Origin: DATNNN01 sp035601815
GTDB lineage: Bacteria; Pseudomonadota; Alphaproteobacteria; Rhizobiales; Xanthobacteraceae
NCBI GenBank assembly: GCA_035601815.1
Contig: DATNNN010000247.1
Location: 1 to 15,279 of the forward strand
Direction of reading: 5' to 3'
Length of the DNA stretch: 15,279 nt
Below are positions 8,804 through 15,279 of this stretch, one piece after another (the first letter of the stretch is position 1; every line of letters starts with the position of its first letter). The position numbers were made by a program, and so were the translations under genes. The notes beneath the pieces were generated by a model. It had not been told where the DNA came from. It searched no databases and saw only the letters and a program-made list of their open reading frames with translations.

Positions 8804-9568
8804 TTGCAGCCGCTGATCCGCCGGAGCGGCGCAGGCGAGCGTTTCTTTCGCAAGCTCAAGGTCGCTGCGATGCGCGCGCTCGGGCGCACGCAATATGCCG
8901 TGCGCGCCCAGGGCCTCACCTTCATCGTCGGGCGCAAGGACCTGATCGACCGGCGCATCGCCATCGCGGGCGTCTGGGAGGCCGATCAGTTCGACTTCAT
9001 CGCGGCGCACGCGGGCGACAAGCCCTATGACGTATTCCTCGACATCGGCGCCAACGCCGGCTTCTACAGCCTGATCGCCGCGAGCAAAGGCTTCGCCAAG
9101 GAGGTGATCGCCTTCGAGCCCGATCCCGGCAACCGGGCGCGGCTCGTCGCCAACCTCGCGGCGAACAATCTCGCCGACGACGTCTGGGTGCTCGACTACG
9201 CGCTCGGCGACAAGACCGGCGAGGTCACGCTCACCGAAGGCAACCCGTATAACCGCGGCGAGTCGTACATCGCCCAAGATTCCATGCCCGCCGGCGAGAC
9301 CACGCACAAAGTGCGCGTGGTGCGCTTCGACGATGAGTTCAAGATCAAGGGCAAGCGCGTTTATGTGAAGATGGACGTGGAGGGCTACGAGTTCTTCGCG
9401 CTTGCCGGCATGGAGCGGACGCTGAAGGAAAACTCCTGCTTCCTGCAGGTCGAGATCTTCGCCGGCGATCCCGCGGAGCTGAAGCGGCGCTTGGCTGCGC
9501 TCGGCTACCGCTTTCTTGGCACGGTGGAGTTCGACCAGTTCTTCACCAACGCCACCGCGTCACCCTGA
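8804..9568 (+). CDS. FkbM family SAM-dependent methyltransferase
   Basis: The 254-residue protein is a class I (Rossmann) methyltransferase of the FkbM type. Motif I is DIGANAGFYS (80-89), the acidic end of strand 2 is FEPDPGN (E105, D107), and the family hallmark MDVEGYE (190-196) follows near the C-terminal end of the domain. Members methylate hydroxyls of sugars or polyketides, often in surface glycans; the acceptor here is unknown. There is no membrane segment. The start is a TTG at 8804, supported by GAGGGAAG (8792-8799) 4 nt upstream and by the position just after the 98-residue gene; no ATG gives a full N-terminus. No other glycan genes lie nearby. The stop sits inside a hairpin (9559-9588) facing a convergent gene. 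Confidence 0.88.
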   Translation: MQPLIRRSGAGERFFRKLKVAAMRALGRTQYAVRAQGLTFIVGRKDLIDRRIAIAGVWEADQFDFIAAHAGDKPYDVFLDIGANAGFYSLIAASKGFAKEVIAFEPDPGNRARLVANLAANNLADDVWVLDYALGDKTGEVTLTEGNPYNRGESYIAQDSMPAGETTHKVRVVRFDDEFKIKGKRVYVKMDVEGYEFFALAGMERTLKENSCFLQVEIFAGDPAELKRRLAALGYRFLGTVEFDQFFTNATASP

Positions 9569-9602
9569 GGCTTTGGCCCCAGAGTGACGCGCGTTTTGCG
9601 CG
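9559..9602. terminator. Tandem hairpins between convergent genes
   Basis: Two stem-loops fill the gap between the methyltransferase and the 78-residue gene. The first spans 9559-9588 (GTCAC arm at 9559-9563 with GTGAC at 9584-9588, extended inward with two mismatches to GGC/GCC and a TTTG loop) and contains the methyltransferase stop. The second is CGCGC (9588-9592), loop GTTTT, GCGCG (9598-9602). Neither is followed by a proper U-tract, so the call as a bidirectional terminator rests on position and symmetry. Confidence 0.4.
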
Positions 9603-9607
9603 AGCGG

Positions 9608-9844
9608 CTACTCGGCGAGGCCGTGCAGCACGAGCTCCGACGGATAGGCGATCGCTTCGGCGCCTGCCAGGATCGAGGCGTTGACCGGGTTGGCCGCGGG
9701 AACCGTCGCCACCACCATTTCGGGCATCTGGACGGCGGCACGAGCGGCCAGGCGCTGATGGGCCAGTGTGCTGAAGGTGAGGGTCGCCATCACGGCCAAG
9801 GCCGCGACGCCGGTGAGACCGATTTTCCAGTTCTTCGTGAGCAT
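9608..9844 (-). CDS. Small exported or membrane-anchored peptide, unknown function
   Basis: The product is 78 residues. A positively charged start (Lys4, Lys7) is followed by a hydrophobic helix at about 8-28, then a polar region. This could be a cleaved signal peptide (cut near Ala36-Ala37 in RAARAA-like text) or an N-terminal anchor. The remaining 40 or so residues have no cysteine and no motif I recognise. A perfect GGAGG (complement of 9850-9854) 5 nt upstream decides the start at 9844, so a longer frame from 9871 is rejected. Upstream on this strand is an exact CRP-type palindrome (9900-9915). The gene is convergent with the methyltransferase and lies downstream of the terminator of the 279-residue gene, so it is probably transcribed alone. 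Confidence 0.72.
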   Translation of the reverse strand: MLTKNWKIGLTGVAALAVMATLTFSTLAHQRLAARAAVQMPEMVVATVPAANPVNASILAGAEAIAYPSELVLHGLAE

Positions 9845-9899
9845 GGGAACCTCCAGGGTTTCGATGCTCATAGAACTACGCGCGCAGGCGACGCCCGTA

Positions 9900-9915
9900 T
9901 GTGACCGGGATCACA
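9900..9915. promoter_or_regulatory. CRP/FNR-superfamily-like operator
   Basis: The sequence is TGTGA, six bases (CCGGGA), TCACA: both half-sites match the enterobacterial CRP consensus exactly. Its centre is about 63 bp upstream of the start codon of the 78-residue gene, a reasonable place for activation from just upstream of a promoter. The half-sites are symmetric, so strand is not defined, but no plus-strand gene starts downstream. Regulation of the small gene by a CRP-type protein is inference. Confidence 0.5.
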
Positions 9916-9950
9916 CCGGGATGAATTTTGCAAAAGCCCAGCATCCCCAA

Positions 9951-9977
9951 CGAAAAAGGGCGGCTATCGCCGCCCTT
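9951..9977 (-). terminator. Rho-independent terminator of the 279-residue gene
   Basis: Read on the minus strand, AAGGGCGGC (9977-9969), loop GATA, GCCGCCCTT (9964-9956) form a perfect 9-bp stem, followed directly by further Ts (9955-9953), giving a run of five T in all. It starts 23 bp after the stop codon at 10001 and separates this gene from the 78-residue gene downstream. Confidence 0.88.
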
Positions 9978-10000
9978 CCCGCTCGTGTTTCTCGCCAGTG

Positions 10001-10840
10001 CTACGCCGCGACGCGGTTCTGCTCGTGTGCCTCGGCTCGCGCCTCCTGCAAACGGCCGAAAACCGATTCGGCAGGGATCGAATCGGGCTGCTTGCCGAGC
10101 TTGAGCGCGGCGTCGAGGATCGCGGCGGCGCGGGCGTACACCCGCGTCACGGCGCGCGTCGGATTCTGCGGATCGATGCGCGCCATTTCCCGCGCCAGGC
10201 GGTCGGCGAACCTCGCCGCCTGCATCGCGGTGTCCTGCGCATCGTCGAGGGCATAAGCGGTGGCCGCTGCGCTGAGCGCTTCGCAGGCGTCCACCATGAG
10301 CATCGACAGGGAATCGCATTTCGGCGCCTGGATGACCCCGCCCAGGGAGGCGGCCGCCATCATGGCGTCGAACGGAGTCTTCACCCGGCTCAATGCTCGC
10401 GTGATGGGATGCCGGCGATAGCCGGCAAAGCGCGGCAACAAAAGATCCGTCACCGAGCGCAGGAGGATCATCCCGGCGCGCTGCCGCTCCACGGCCAGCG
10501 TGTCGGCGGAGCCGGCGAGCCGCGCCACGAACGGCATGAGCAGCCGGCGGCGATGGCGGTCGTCGTCGATGTAGTCGTTGAGCGCGAGCGCATAGGCGGA
10601 GCAAGGCCGCGAGAAGCACGGCGGGCAATCGTTCGCCGATTTCACCGCGCGGTAGGCGTAGCCGGCGGCGATGATCGCCGCCTCGTTGATGCAGGTGCCG
10701 CCGTCGGGACCGGGAAACTCGTGGCTGCCGCGTAACAACTTCCAGTGCAGCATCTGCACCAGGCCTGCCTTGGCGAGTGCGGCCTCGACAGTGGGCCGCT
10801 TGAAGATCTTCCACTGAGCCATTTGCTCGAAGTCGAACAT
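10001..10840 (-). CDS. Conserved-looking hypothetical protein with Cys cluster
   Basis: The product is 279 residues with no signal peptide or membrane helix, so probably cytoplasmic and largely alpha-helical and Ala/Arg-rich. I do not recognise a named family, although the text CINEAAIIAAGYAYR and LLMPFVARLAGSAD resembles hypothetical proteins I associate with Hyphomicrobiales. Cysteines cluster in the N-terminal third: C50, then C72-x2-C75 (DCPPC) and C80, a spacing that could bind zinc or an Fe-S cluster. Asp-rich DYIDDDRHRRR follows at about 89-99. AGGAG (complement of 10846-10850) 5 nt upstream decides the start at 10840; a longer frame to 10900 has no such site. The gene is divergent from parE and ends at a strong intrinsic terminator, so it looks monocistronic. 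Confidence 0.85.
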   Translation of the reverse strand: MFDFEQMAQWKIFKRPTVEAALAKAGLVQMLHWKLLRGSHEFPGPDGGTCINEAAIIAAGYAYRAVKSANDCPPCFSRPCSAYALALNDYIDDDRHRRRLLMPFVARLAGSADTLAVERQRAGMILLRSVTDLLLPRFAGYRRHPITRALSRVKTPFDAMMAAASLGGVIQAPKCDSLSMLMVDACEALSAAATAYALDDAQDTAMQAARFADRLAREMARIDPQNPTRAVTRVYARAAAILDAALKLGKQPDSIPAESVFGRLQEARAEAHEQNRVAA

Positions 10841-10935
10841 CGTTGCTCCTGTTCCGCCCCCTCGCCCTCGTGGCAGCAGGATTTGTCGAATATCTGGCAT
10901 AGTCGCGGCAATTGATTCGCGGACCCGTTATCCCC

Positions 10936-12990
10936 ATGTCCAGAAGCTCCATGCCAGCCAAGAAGCCCAGAAAATCGAAGGCCAAAGCGCGGCAGGCCGA
11001 CCTCTTCGCCGAGGGACGCGGCCGCGGCGGCCGCGAAAACGCCCGCACTAAGGCGGGCCGCGCCGAATATGGCGCCGAGCACATCGAGGTGCTCGAGGGG
11101 CTCGAGCCCGTCCGCCGCCGCCCCGGCATGTACGTGGGCGGCACCGACGAGAAGGCGCTGCACCACCTCTTCGCCGAGGTGATCGACAACGCCATGGACG
11201 AGGCGATCTCCGGCCACGCCACCTTCATCGAGGTGGAGATGCACGCCGACGGCTTCATCACCGTCGCCGACAACGGCCGCGGCATTCCCGTCGAGGCGCA
11301 TCCGAAATTCAAGAAGAAGTCCGCGCTCGAGGTCATCATGACCACGCTGCACGCGGGCGGGAAGTTCAACTCCGAGGTCTACGAGACTTCCGGCGGCCTG
11401 CACGGCGTCGGCGTCTCGGTGGCGAACGCGCTGTCGGAGACCCTCGAGGTCGAGACCGTGCGCCAGGGCAATCTCTACCGCCAGACCTACAAGCGCGGCG
11501 CGCCGCAAGGTCCGGTGAAGCTCGTGCAGAAGGGCGTCAAGCGCCGCGGCACGCGCGTGCGCTTCCGCCCCGATCCGCAAATCTTCGGCGAGGGTGCGGC
11601 GTTCAAGGCGAGCCGCGTCTTCCCCATGGCGCGCGCCAAGGCCTATCTCTTCGGCGGCGTGGAAATCCGCTGGTCCGCCGACAAGGCGCTGCTTAAGGGC
11701 CTCGACAACGTCCCGGAGAAGGAGACCTTCCACTTCGAGAACGGCTTGCGCGACTTCCTCACCGGCTCGATCGAGGGCAACACCCTCGTTCACCCCGATC
11801 TCTTCGCCGGCCGCAGCGAGAAGAAGAGCGGCCACGGCGCGGTGGAATGGGCCGTCGCCTGGATCGCCGACGACGACGGCTTCCTCTCCTCCTACGTCAA
11901 CACCATCCCGACGCCGGAAGGAGGCACCCACGAGACGGGCCTGCGCACCGCGCTGACGCGCGGGCTGAAGGCGCATGCCGAGCGCCAGGACAATAAGCGC
12001 GGCGGCCTGATCACCGCCGAGGACGTGATGACCGGCGCCGGCGCCATGATCTCCGTGTTCATGCGCGACCCGGAGTTCCAGGGCCAGACCAAGGATCGCC
12101 TCGCCAACGCTGAGGCCGCCCGCCTCGTCGAGAACACCGTGGGCGACGCCTTCGACCACTGGCTCGCCGGCAATCCGCTGCCGGCGACGAAGCTCCTCGA
12201 CTGGGTGGCGGACCGCGCCGAGGAGCGCCTGCGCCGGCGCCAGGAAAAGGAAATCTCGCGCAAGAGCGCGGTGCGGAAGCTCAGGCTGCCGGGCAAGCTC
12301 GCCGATTGCTCCAATGCCTCCGCCGAGGGCTCGGAAATCTTCATCGTCGAGGGCGATTCCGCCGGCGGCTCCGCCAAGCAGGCGCGCGACCGCCAGAGCC
12401 AGGCGATATTGCCGCTGCGCGGCAAAATCCTGAACGTGGCGAGTGCCGGCCGCGACAAGCTCGTGGCGAACCAGCAGCTCGCCGATCTGGTGCAGGCGCT
12501 CGGCTGCGGCACCGGCACCTCCTACAAGGACGACGCGCTGCGCTACGAGAAAGTGATCGTGATGACCGACGCCGACGTCGACGGCGCGCACATCGCCTCG
12601 CTCCTCATCACCTTCTTCTACCGCGAGACGCCGAAGCTGATCGAGAACGGGCACCTGTATCTGGCGGTGCCGCCGCTCTACCGCCTGACCTACGGCGCCA
12701 CCACGGTGTACGCGCGCGACGACAAGCACAAAGAGCAGCTGATGAAGACCGTGTTCAAGGGCAAGACCAAGATCGAGGTCGGCCGCTTCAAGGGCCTGGG
12801 CGAGATGCTGCCGAGCCAGCTCAAGGACACCATGAACCCGAAGACGCGCAACTTGCTGCGCGTGACCGTGAAGGACGCGATGCGCGCCGCGACGGCCAAG
12901 GCCGTCGAGCGCCTCATGGGCAACAAGCCCGAGGCGCGCTTCGAGTTCATCACTGAGCGGGCGGCGTTTGCGGAGGGGTTGGATATTTAG
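10936..12990 (+). CDS. parE: DNA topoisomerase IV subunit B
   Basis: This is the ATPase subunit of topoisomerase IV, which with ParC unlinks replicated chromosomes. From the ATG at 10936 it has 684 residues. A basic, low-complexity N-terminal tail (about 1-40) precedes the GHKL ATPase domain: EVIDNAMDEA (catalytic E81, Mg-binding N85), DNGRGIP (112-118) and GGLHGVGVS (153-161). The TOPRIM domain has EGDSAGG (472-478) and the metal-binding DADVD (545-549), and a GRFKGLGEM segment closes the gyrase-B-type C-terminal domain. The length and the lack of the large GyrB insertion favour ParE over GyrB. Start choice is uncertain: a TTG at 10912 and an ATG at 10951 are also in frame, and none has a good ribosome-binding site. 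It is divergent from the 279-residue gene. Confidence 0.95.
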   Translation: MSRSSMPAKKPRKSKAKARQADLFAEGRGRGGRENARTKAGRAEYGAEHIEVLEGLEPVRRRPGMYVGGTDEKALHHLFAEVIDNAMDEAISGHATFIEVEMHADGFITVADNGRGIPVEAHPKFKKKSALEVIMTTLHAGGKFNSEVYETSGGLHGVGVSVANALSETLEVETVRQGNLYRQTYKRGAPQGPVKLVQKGVKRRGTRVRFRPDPQIFGEGAAFKASRVFPMARAKAYLFGGVEIRWSADKALLKGLDNVPEKETFHFENGLRDFLTGSIEGNTLVHPDLFAGRSEKKSGHGAVEWAVAWIADDDGFLSSYVNTIPTPEGGTHETGLRTALTRGLKAHAERQDNKRGGLITAEDVMTGAGAMISVFMRDPEFQGQTKDRLANAEAARLVENTVGDAFDHWLAGNPLPATKLLDWVADRAEERLRRRQEKEISRKSAVRKLRLPGKLADCSNASAEGSEIFIVEGDSAGGSAKQARDRQSQAILPLRGKILNVASAGRDKLVANQQLADLVQALGCGTGTSYKDDALRYEKVIVMTDADVDGAHIASLLITFFYRETPKLIENGHLYLAVPPLYRLTYGATTVYARDDKHKEQLMKTVFKGKTKIEVGRFKGLGEMLPSQLKDTMNPKTRNLLRVTVKDAMRAATAKAVERLMGNKPEARFEFITERAAFAEGLDI

Positions 12991-13044
12991 TCAAGCGTTT
13001 GTAAAGTTATTCAACGAAGCCCGCCTAGAGCGACAGGAGGTTTG

Positions 13045-13629
13045 GTGTCCATCACCAAGAGCTGTTGGAAAATCAGTATTGTTTTTGGATTTGCCCTTAC
13101 CGGCGCCAATTTTCATGTTGCCGTGGCGGATACGGTCGTCCCTCGCACGATCGAGTATGGATATGAAGTTACAACAGATGCGAATTCCAAAGCGTGCCGG
13201 ATAATACTGTTGCTCTCGGATTCCTCCTTTCCTGAGTCAGTGAAATTTCAGTTTTGGATTGGTCGTCAGAGACTACAGGGCAGAGCGTTGGATACCGCAG
13301 GTTTTACAATTGACGTCATCGATCTTAAATTCGCAAACGGCCAACCTATTGGCTCGCAAGCAGTTGATCTCTCTTCAGCGAATTTTGTTTCACCTACTTT
13401 TAGTTCAGCAGGACGTTTTCATATGACCACGCTTGGAGACGGCGGGCTATCTGCGGCCACTTCCGACCTCCAAAGCGCAAATGCATTTTTCAACGCTCTC
13501 GTAGTTGGCACTTATGAGGTTTCTTTTGCCCGAAAGGGACTTTCAACAATTCGCACTCACAAAGTGAATAAGGCACCGTCGCCAGATATCGTACAGCAAT
13601 TCACCGAATGTCTGCGGACGTTGTCCTAA
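13045..13629 (+). CDS. AT-rich orphan gene for a secreted protein
   Basis: The product is 194 residues. It has a signal peptide (Lys5, Lys9, hydrophobic core about 10-27) with a likely cut after Ala28 in AVA-D. The mature protein is rich in Ser, Thr, Phe and Val and looks beta-structured, with two cysteines (C51 and C189) that could form a disulfide. I do not recognise a family. AGGAGG at 13035-13040 lies 4 nt before the GTG at 13045, which decides the start; a TTG at 13042 is too close. Base composition is strikingly different from the flanks: many A/T third positions (TTT, ATT, AAT, GTT) and codons such as TTA and ATA that neighbours avoid. This suggests horizontal acquisition. It starts 54 bp after parE on the same strand, with no terminator visible between. 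Confidence 0.72.
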   Translation: MSITKSCWKISIVFGFALTGANFHVAVADTVVPRTIEYGYEVTTDANSKACRIILLLSDSSFPESVKFQFWIGRQRLQGRALDTAGFTIDVIDLKFANGQPIGSQAVDLSSANFVSPTFSSAGRFHMTTLGDGGLSAATSDLQSANAFFNALVVGTYEVSFARKGLSTIRTHKVNKAPSPDIVQQFTECLRTLS

Positions 13630-13665
13630 TATCGGAAACACCTCCCGGCAGTTAAATCTTCGCCA

Positions 13666-14037
13666 CTATCGCGTCACGTGCGCGGCGACCGCGAGCCAGC
13701 GGCCCCCTCGCCGCGCGTAGATGTCAGTGTAGCGCCCCTGGCGCTTCTCGCCGTCGGCGTTGGTGTAGCTCGTGCGGCCGTGGATGATGGCGACGTCGCC
13801 GAGGATGCGCACACGCACGTCGGCGGCGGCAAGCCCCTTGATCGTCACCGGCCGCGCGGTCTGGGCGAGGAATCCACGCTTGTCGACCAGCGACCCGTCC
13901 GGATTGGAGTTCTGGAAATCATCCGCCAGGATCTCCGCGAAGCGGCGCACGTCGCCCTCCTGCACCGAGCGGATGAAGTCGTCGTTGAGCGCGGTCAGTT
14001 GATCGAGATCGCTTCGCACCGCGGTGTCGGACTGCAT
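13666..14037 (-). CDS. SnoaL/DUF4440-like NTF2-fold protein
   Basis: The 123-residue protein has the shape of NTF2-like small cone-barrel proteins: an N-terminal helix (DLDQLTALNDDFIRSVQEGD), then ILADDFQNSNPDGSLVDKRGFL, and alternating strands ending GRYTDIYARRGGRWLAVAAHVTR, where the DIY...GRW...A.H pattern is typical of DUF4440/SnoaL-like members. Such proteins are often isomerases, cyclases or ligand binders; the role here is unknown. There is no signal peptide. AAGGAGA lies 5 nt upstream of the ATG. It is convergent with the AT-rich orphan (36 bp between stops) and lies 73 bp downstream of the predicted outer-membrane protein gene on the same strand, so the two may share a transcript. 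Confidence 0.85.
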   Translation of the reverse strand: MQSDTAVRSDLDQLTALNDDFIRSVQEGDVRRFAEILADDFQNSNPDGSLVDKRGFLAQTARPVTIKGLAAADVRVRILGDVAIIHGRTSYTNADGEKRQGRYTDIYARRGGRWLAVAAHVTR

Positions 14038-14110
14038 GGCTGTCTCCTTCGCTCGCGCGCCAGGGCTAAATCCTCGCCGCCGCAGTATAGCGGCAAGCCG
14101 GGCGTGGCGC

Positions 14111-14842
14111 TCACCTCTCCGGCGGCGGGAAGCGGATGGTCATCGCCACCGTCAGCCAGTTTGCGTTCTCGCCGGTGATGTTGCGGCCATAGATGAAATC
14201 CACCGAAAAGGTCTCGATCGGCCGCAGCCGCAGGCCCGCCTGAAAGCGCGGCCGGGTCACGCCGGGGATGTCCGAGGCGCCGGTCTGGCCGAATATCTCG
14301 CCGGTCAACGTCCAGATTTCCGTTATGCGCCAATCGACGCCGACACCGTGGCTCAGATAATGGCGGTCGACGGTGCGGTCCCACAGCCAGCCGACGTTGA
14401 GGTTGATGCGCACGATCTCGGAAAGCCTGAGCGTGGCCGGCGCCACCACGAACACCGCGGTGTTCTCGCGGCTCGCCGTGTCGTAGGTGGCACTTGCGGC
14501 AAACGCCCAGCCCCACGAGCCGATCGCTGTCGGCACCACGTTGGTCTTGACCTTGGGCGAGATGGCGGTCGCCCACTCGCCGTCGCCGCGCGCGCGATTG
14601 ATCTGGGCGCTGAGCTCGACCGGCCGCGACAGATCGACGACGCAGGCCGGCGCGACCACGCCGATAAAATCGTGGTTGCTCGCCGCCGACAGCCACGACT
14701 CGACCTTGCAGGAGCCCACGGCCGAGACCTCGGCGGTCTCCACCGCGAAGGCGGTTCCCGCCGCCTGCGCCCGGCCCGCGATCGACATCGCCGCGGCGGC
14801 GCAGACAGCCGCCGCGAAGGCCCGGCGAATGGTTTCGGCCAT
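14111..14842 (-). CDS. Predicted outer-membrane beta-barrel protein
   Basis: The product is 243 residues. It has an Ala-rich signal peptide with a cut site after AQA at about 27. The mature part alternates short amphipathic strands with turns, for example WGWAFAASATYD, RINLNVGWLWD, GVGVDWRI, LTGEIFGQT, RFQAGLRLRP, FSVDFIYG and WLTVAMTIRF, a pattern of a transmembrane barrel of roughly ten to twelve strands. The aromatic F of the last strand is followed by a short Pro-rich tail. Two cysteines lie in the first 70 residues (within GSCK and APAC). Transport substrate is unknown. I chose the ATG at 14842 because it gives a clean signal peptide and has GGGGAC 9 nt upstream; a longer frame to 14905 is rejected. 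Confidence 0.75.
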   Translation of the reverse strand: MAETIRRAFAAAVCAAAAMSIAGRAQAAGTAFAVETAEVSAVGSCKVESWLSAASNHDFIGVVAPACVVDLSRPVELSAQINRARGDGEWATAISPKVKTNVVPTAIGSWGWAFAASATYDTASRENTAVFVVAPATLRLSEIVRINLNVGWLWDRTVDRHYLSHGVGVDWRITEIWTLTGEIFGQTGASDIPGVTRPRFQAGLRLRPIETFSVDFIYGRNITGENANWLTVAMTIRFPPPER

Positions 14843-14933
14843 GATCTTGGTCCCCGTGCATAGCTCAAACGAATGCAGGGCCGTTGGCAACCCCGGCGAT
14901 GACAATTTGTAACCATTCGTGATGAGGAATGTA

Positions 14934-14960
14934 TTGCTATTGGAGAGAAAGGACTATATT
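14934..14960 (+). promoter_or_regulatory. Promoter-like sequence reading rightward
   Basis: A good -10 box, TATATT (14955-14960), is preceded by TTGCTA (14934-14939) at a short 15-nt spacing, or by TATTGC (14932-14937) at 17 nt. The stretch is AT-rich against a very GC-rich background. It would start transcripts near 14967, exactly where the row of hairpins begins. It is a visual match only. Confidence 0.35.
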
Positions 14961-14968
14961 CCAGCAAT

Positions 14969-15260
14969 CCCGCTCTCCCAGGGGCGCTTCTAGAGGCGAT
15001 CTAGTCGCGGAGCGGGCTGCGGCCCCGCGGGCGTGCGCTTCCGCAAGCGCGTTCTGGGGGAGGCCCCAGGTCACCGTCCGCCGGCACTAAGACCGGCTGC
15101 CTTCAATGGCTGCACGGGGACCGGCGAACGGGGGAGATCCCCGGGATAAGGGCCGCTTACGAGCGTCCCGCCGGATCCACGGAAGTTACGGTCCCGGGGA
15201 CTTAAGAAGAAGCCGCGATGGAGCGCCGTGAGGCGCGGCGTCTCCCGAATTGGAGACGCC
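14969..15260 (+). other. Hairpin-dense region, candidate structured leader or ncRNA
   Basis: There is no convincing complete gene between 14843 and the end of the window. From 14969 on, perfect stems follow one another: CCCGCTC (14969-14975) with GAGCGGG (15010-15016), enclosing CTAGA/TCTAG (14990-14994 with 15000-15004); GCGCTT/AAGCGC (15035-15040 with 15045-15050); CTGGGG/CCCCAG (15054-15059 with 15064-15069); GCCGG/CCGGC (15080-15084 with 15093-15097); GGGG/CCCC (15131-15142); GCGCC with GNRA loop GTGA and GGCGC (15223-15236); and GGCGTCTCC/GGAGACGCC (15237-15245 with 15252-15260). It does not match the RNase P RNA, tmRNA, SRP RNA or riboswitch cores I know. An ATG at 15271, or one at 15219 in another frame, may open the next gene, but both run off the edge. 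Confidence 0.45.
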
Positions 15261-15279
15261 CAACACAAGAATGGCGCGC

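Noticed and set aside
10642..12729. Minus-strand open frame of 695 codons opposite parE
   Set aside because: parE is complete with all catalytic motifs; the opposite frame is low-complexity and merely reflects the GC-rich codon pattern.
14078..14094. Small inverted repeat GCCGC/GCGGC between the outer-membrane protein and NTF2-like genes
   Set aside because: It is a 5-bp stem without a T-tract on either strand, common by chance in such GC-rich DNA.
15071..15268. Minus-strand open frame of 65 codons in the right-edge region
   Set aside because: It has a TTG start with no ribosome-binding site, runs through the hairpins listed and shows no protein-like motif.
14969..15279. Possible RNase P RNA, two-piece tmRNA, SRP RNA or cobalamin riboswitch
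   Set aside because: I looked for their conserved core sequences and for a tag-peptide frame and found none, so no named RNA class is claimed.

Overview
The window is GC-rich chromosomal DNA whose gene content and gene order point to an alphaproteobacterium of the Hyphomicrobiales (Rhizobiales) type. The evidence is the alaC-hom-glpX operon facing a class I phaC, the presence of parE, GTG and TTG starts, and protein sequences typical of that order. This assignment comes from protein-family recognition, not from a database search.

Left block (1-3986, all minus strand): a small lipoprotein gene, then an AlaC-type aminotransferase, homoserine dehydrogenase (hom), class II fructose-1,6-bisphosphatase (glpX), and the first eight codons of a further gene leaving the left edge. 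hom/glpX and glpX/next gene are joined by TGATG overlaps, so the end of this operon looks translationally coupled. It serves amino-acid metabolism (the aspartate branch and alanine/glutamate transamination) and gluconeogenesis.

Centre left (4062-7261, plus strand): class I polyhydroxyalkanoate synthase (phaC) with its Cys-Asp-His triad, a MaoC/NodN-type hot-dog hydratase that may make or drain (R)-3-hydroxyacyl-CoA, and an alpha/beta hydrolase of the epoxide-hydrolase type that overlaps the hydratase stop by 4 bp. argC (arginine synthesis, minus strand) abuts this block tail to tail with only 4 bp between.

Centre right (8488-10840): a 98-residue beta-rich protein of unknown function and an FkbM-type methyltransferase form a plus-strand pair. 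Facing them on the minus strand are a 78-residue exported or anchored peptide gene, with an exact CRP-type palindrome 56 bp upstream of its start codon, and a 279-residue cysteine-containing protein of unknown function that ends at a clear intrinsic terminator.

Right block (10936-15279): parE (topoisomerase IV subunit B), then an AT-rich orphan gene for a secreted protein that looks acquired, a SnoaL/NTF2-like small protein and a predicted outer-membrane beta-barrel protein (both minus strand). The last 437 bp have no convincing complete gene. They hold a promoter-like sequence followed by about 290 bp of closely packed hairpins, probably a structured leader or non-coding RNA running rightward out of the window.

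I found no CRISPR array, insertion sequence, prophage, tRNA or rRNA. Most of the window is ordinary core chromosome; the candidates for novelty are the right-edge structured region, the 279-residue protein, the 78-residue peptide with its CRP-like site and the AT-rich orphan.
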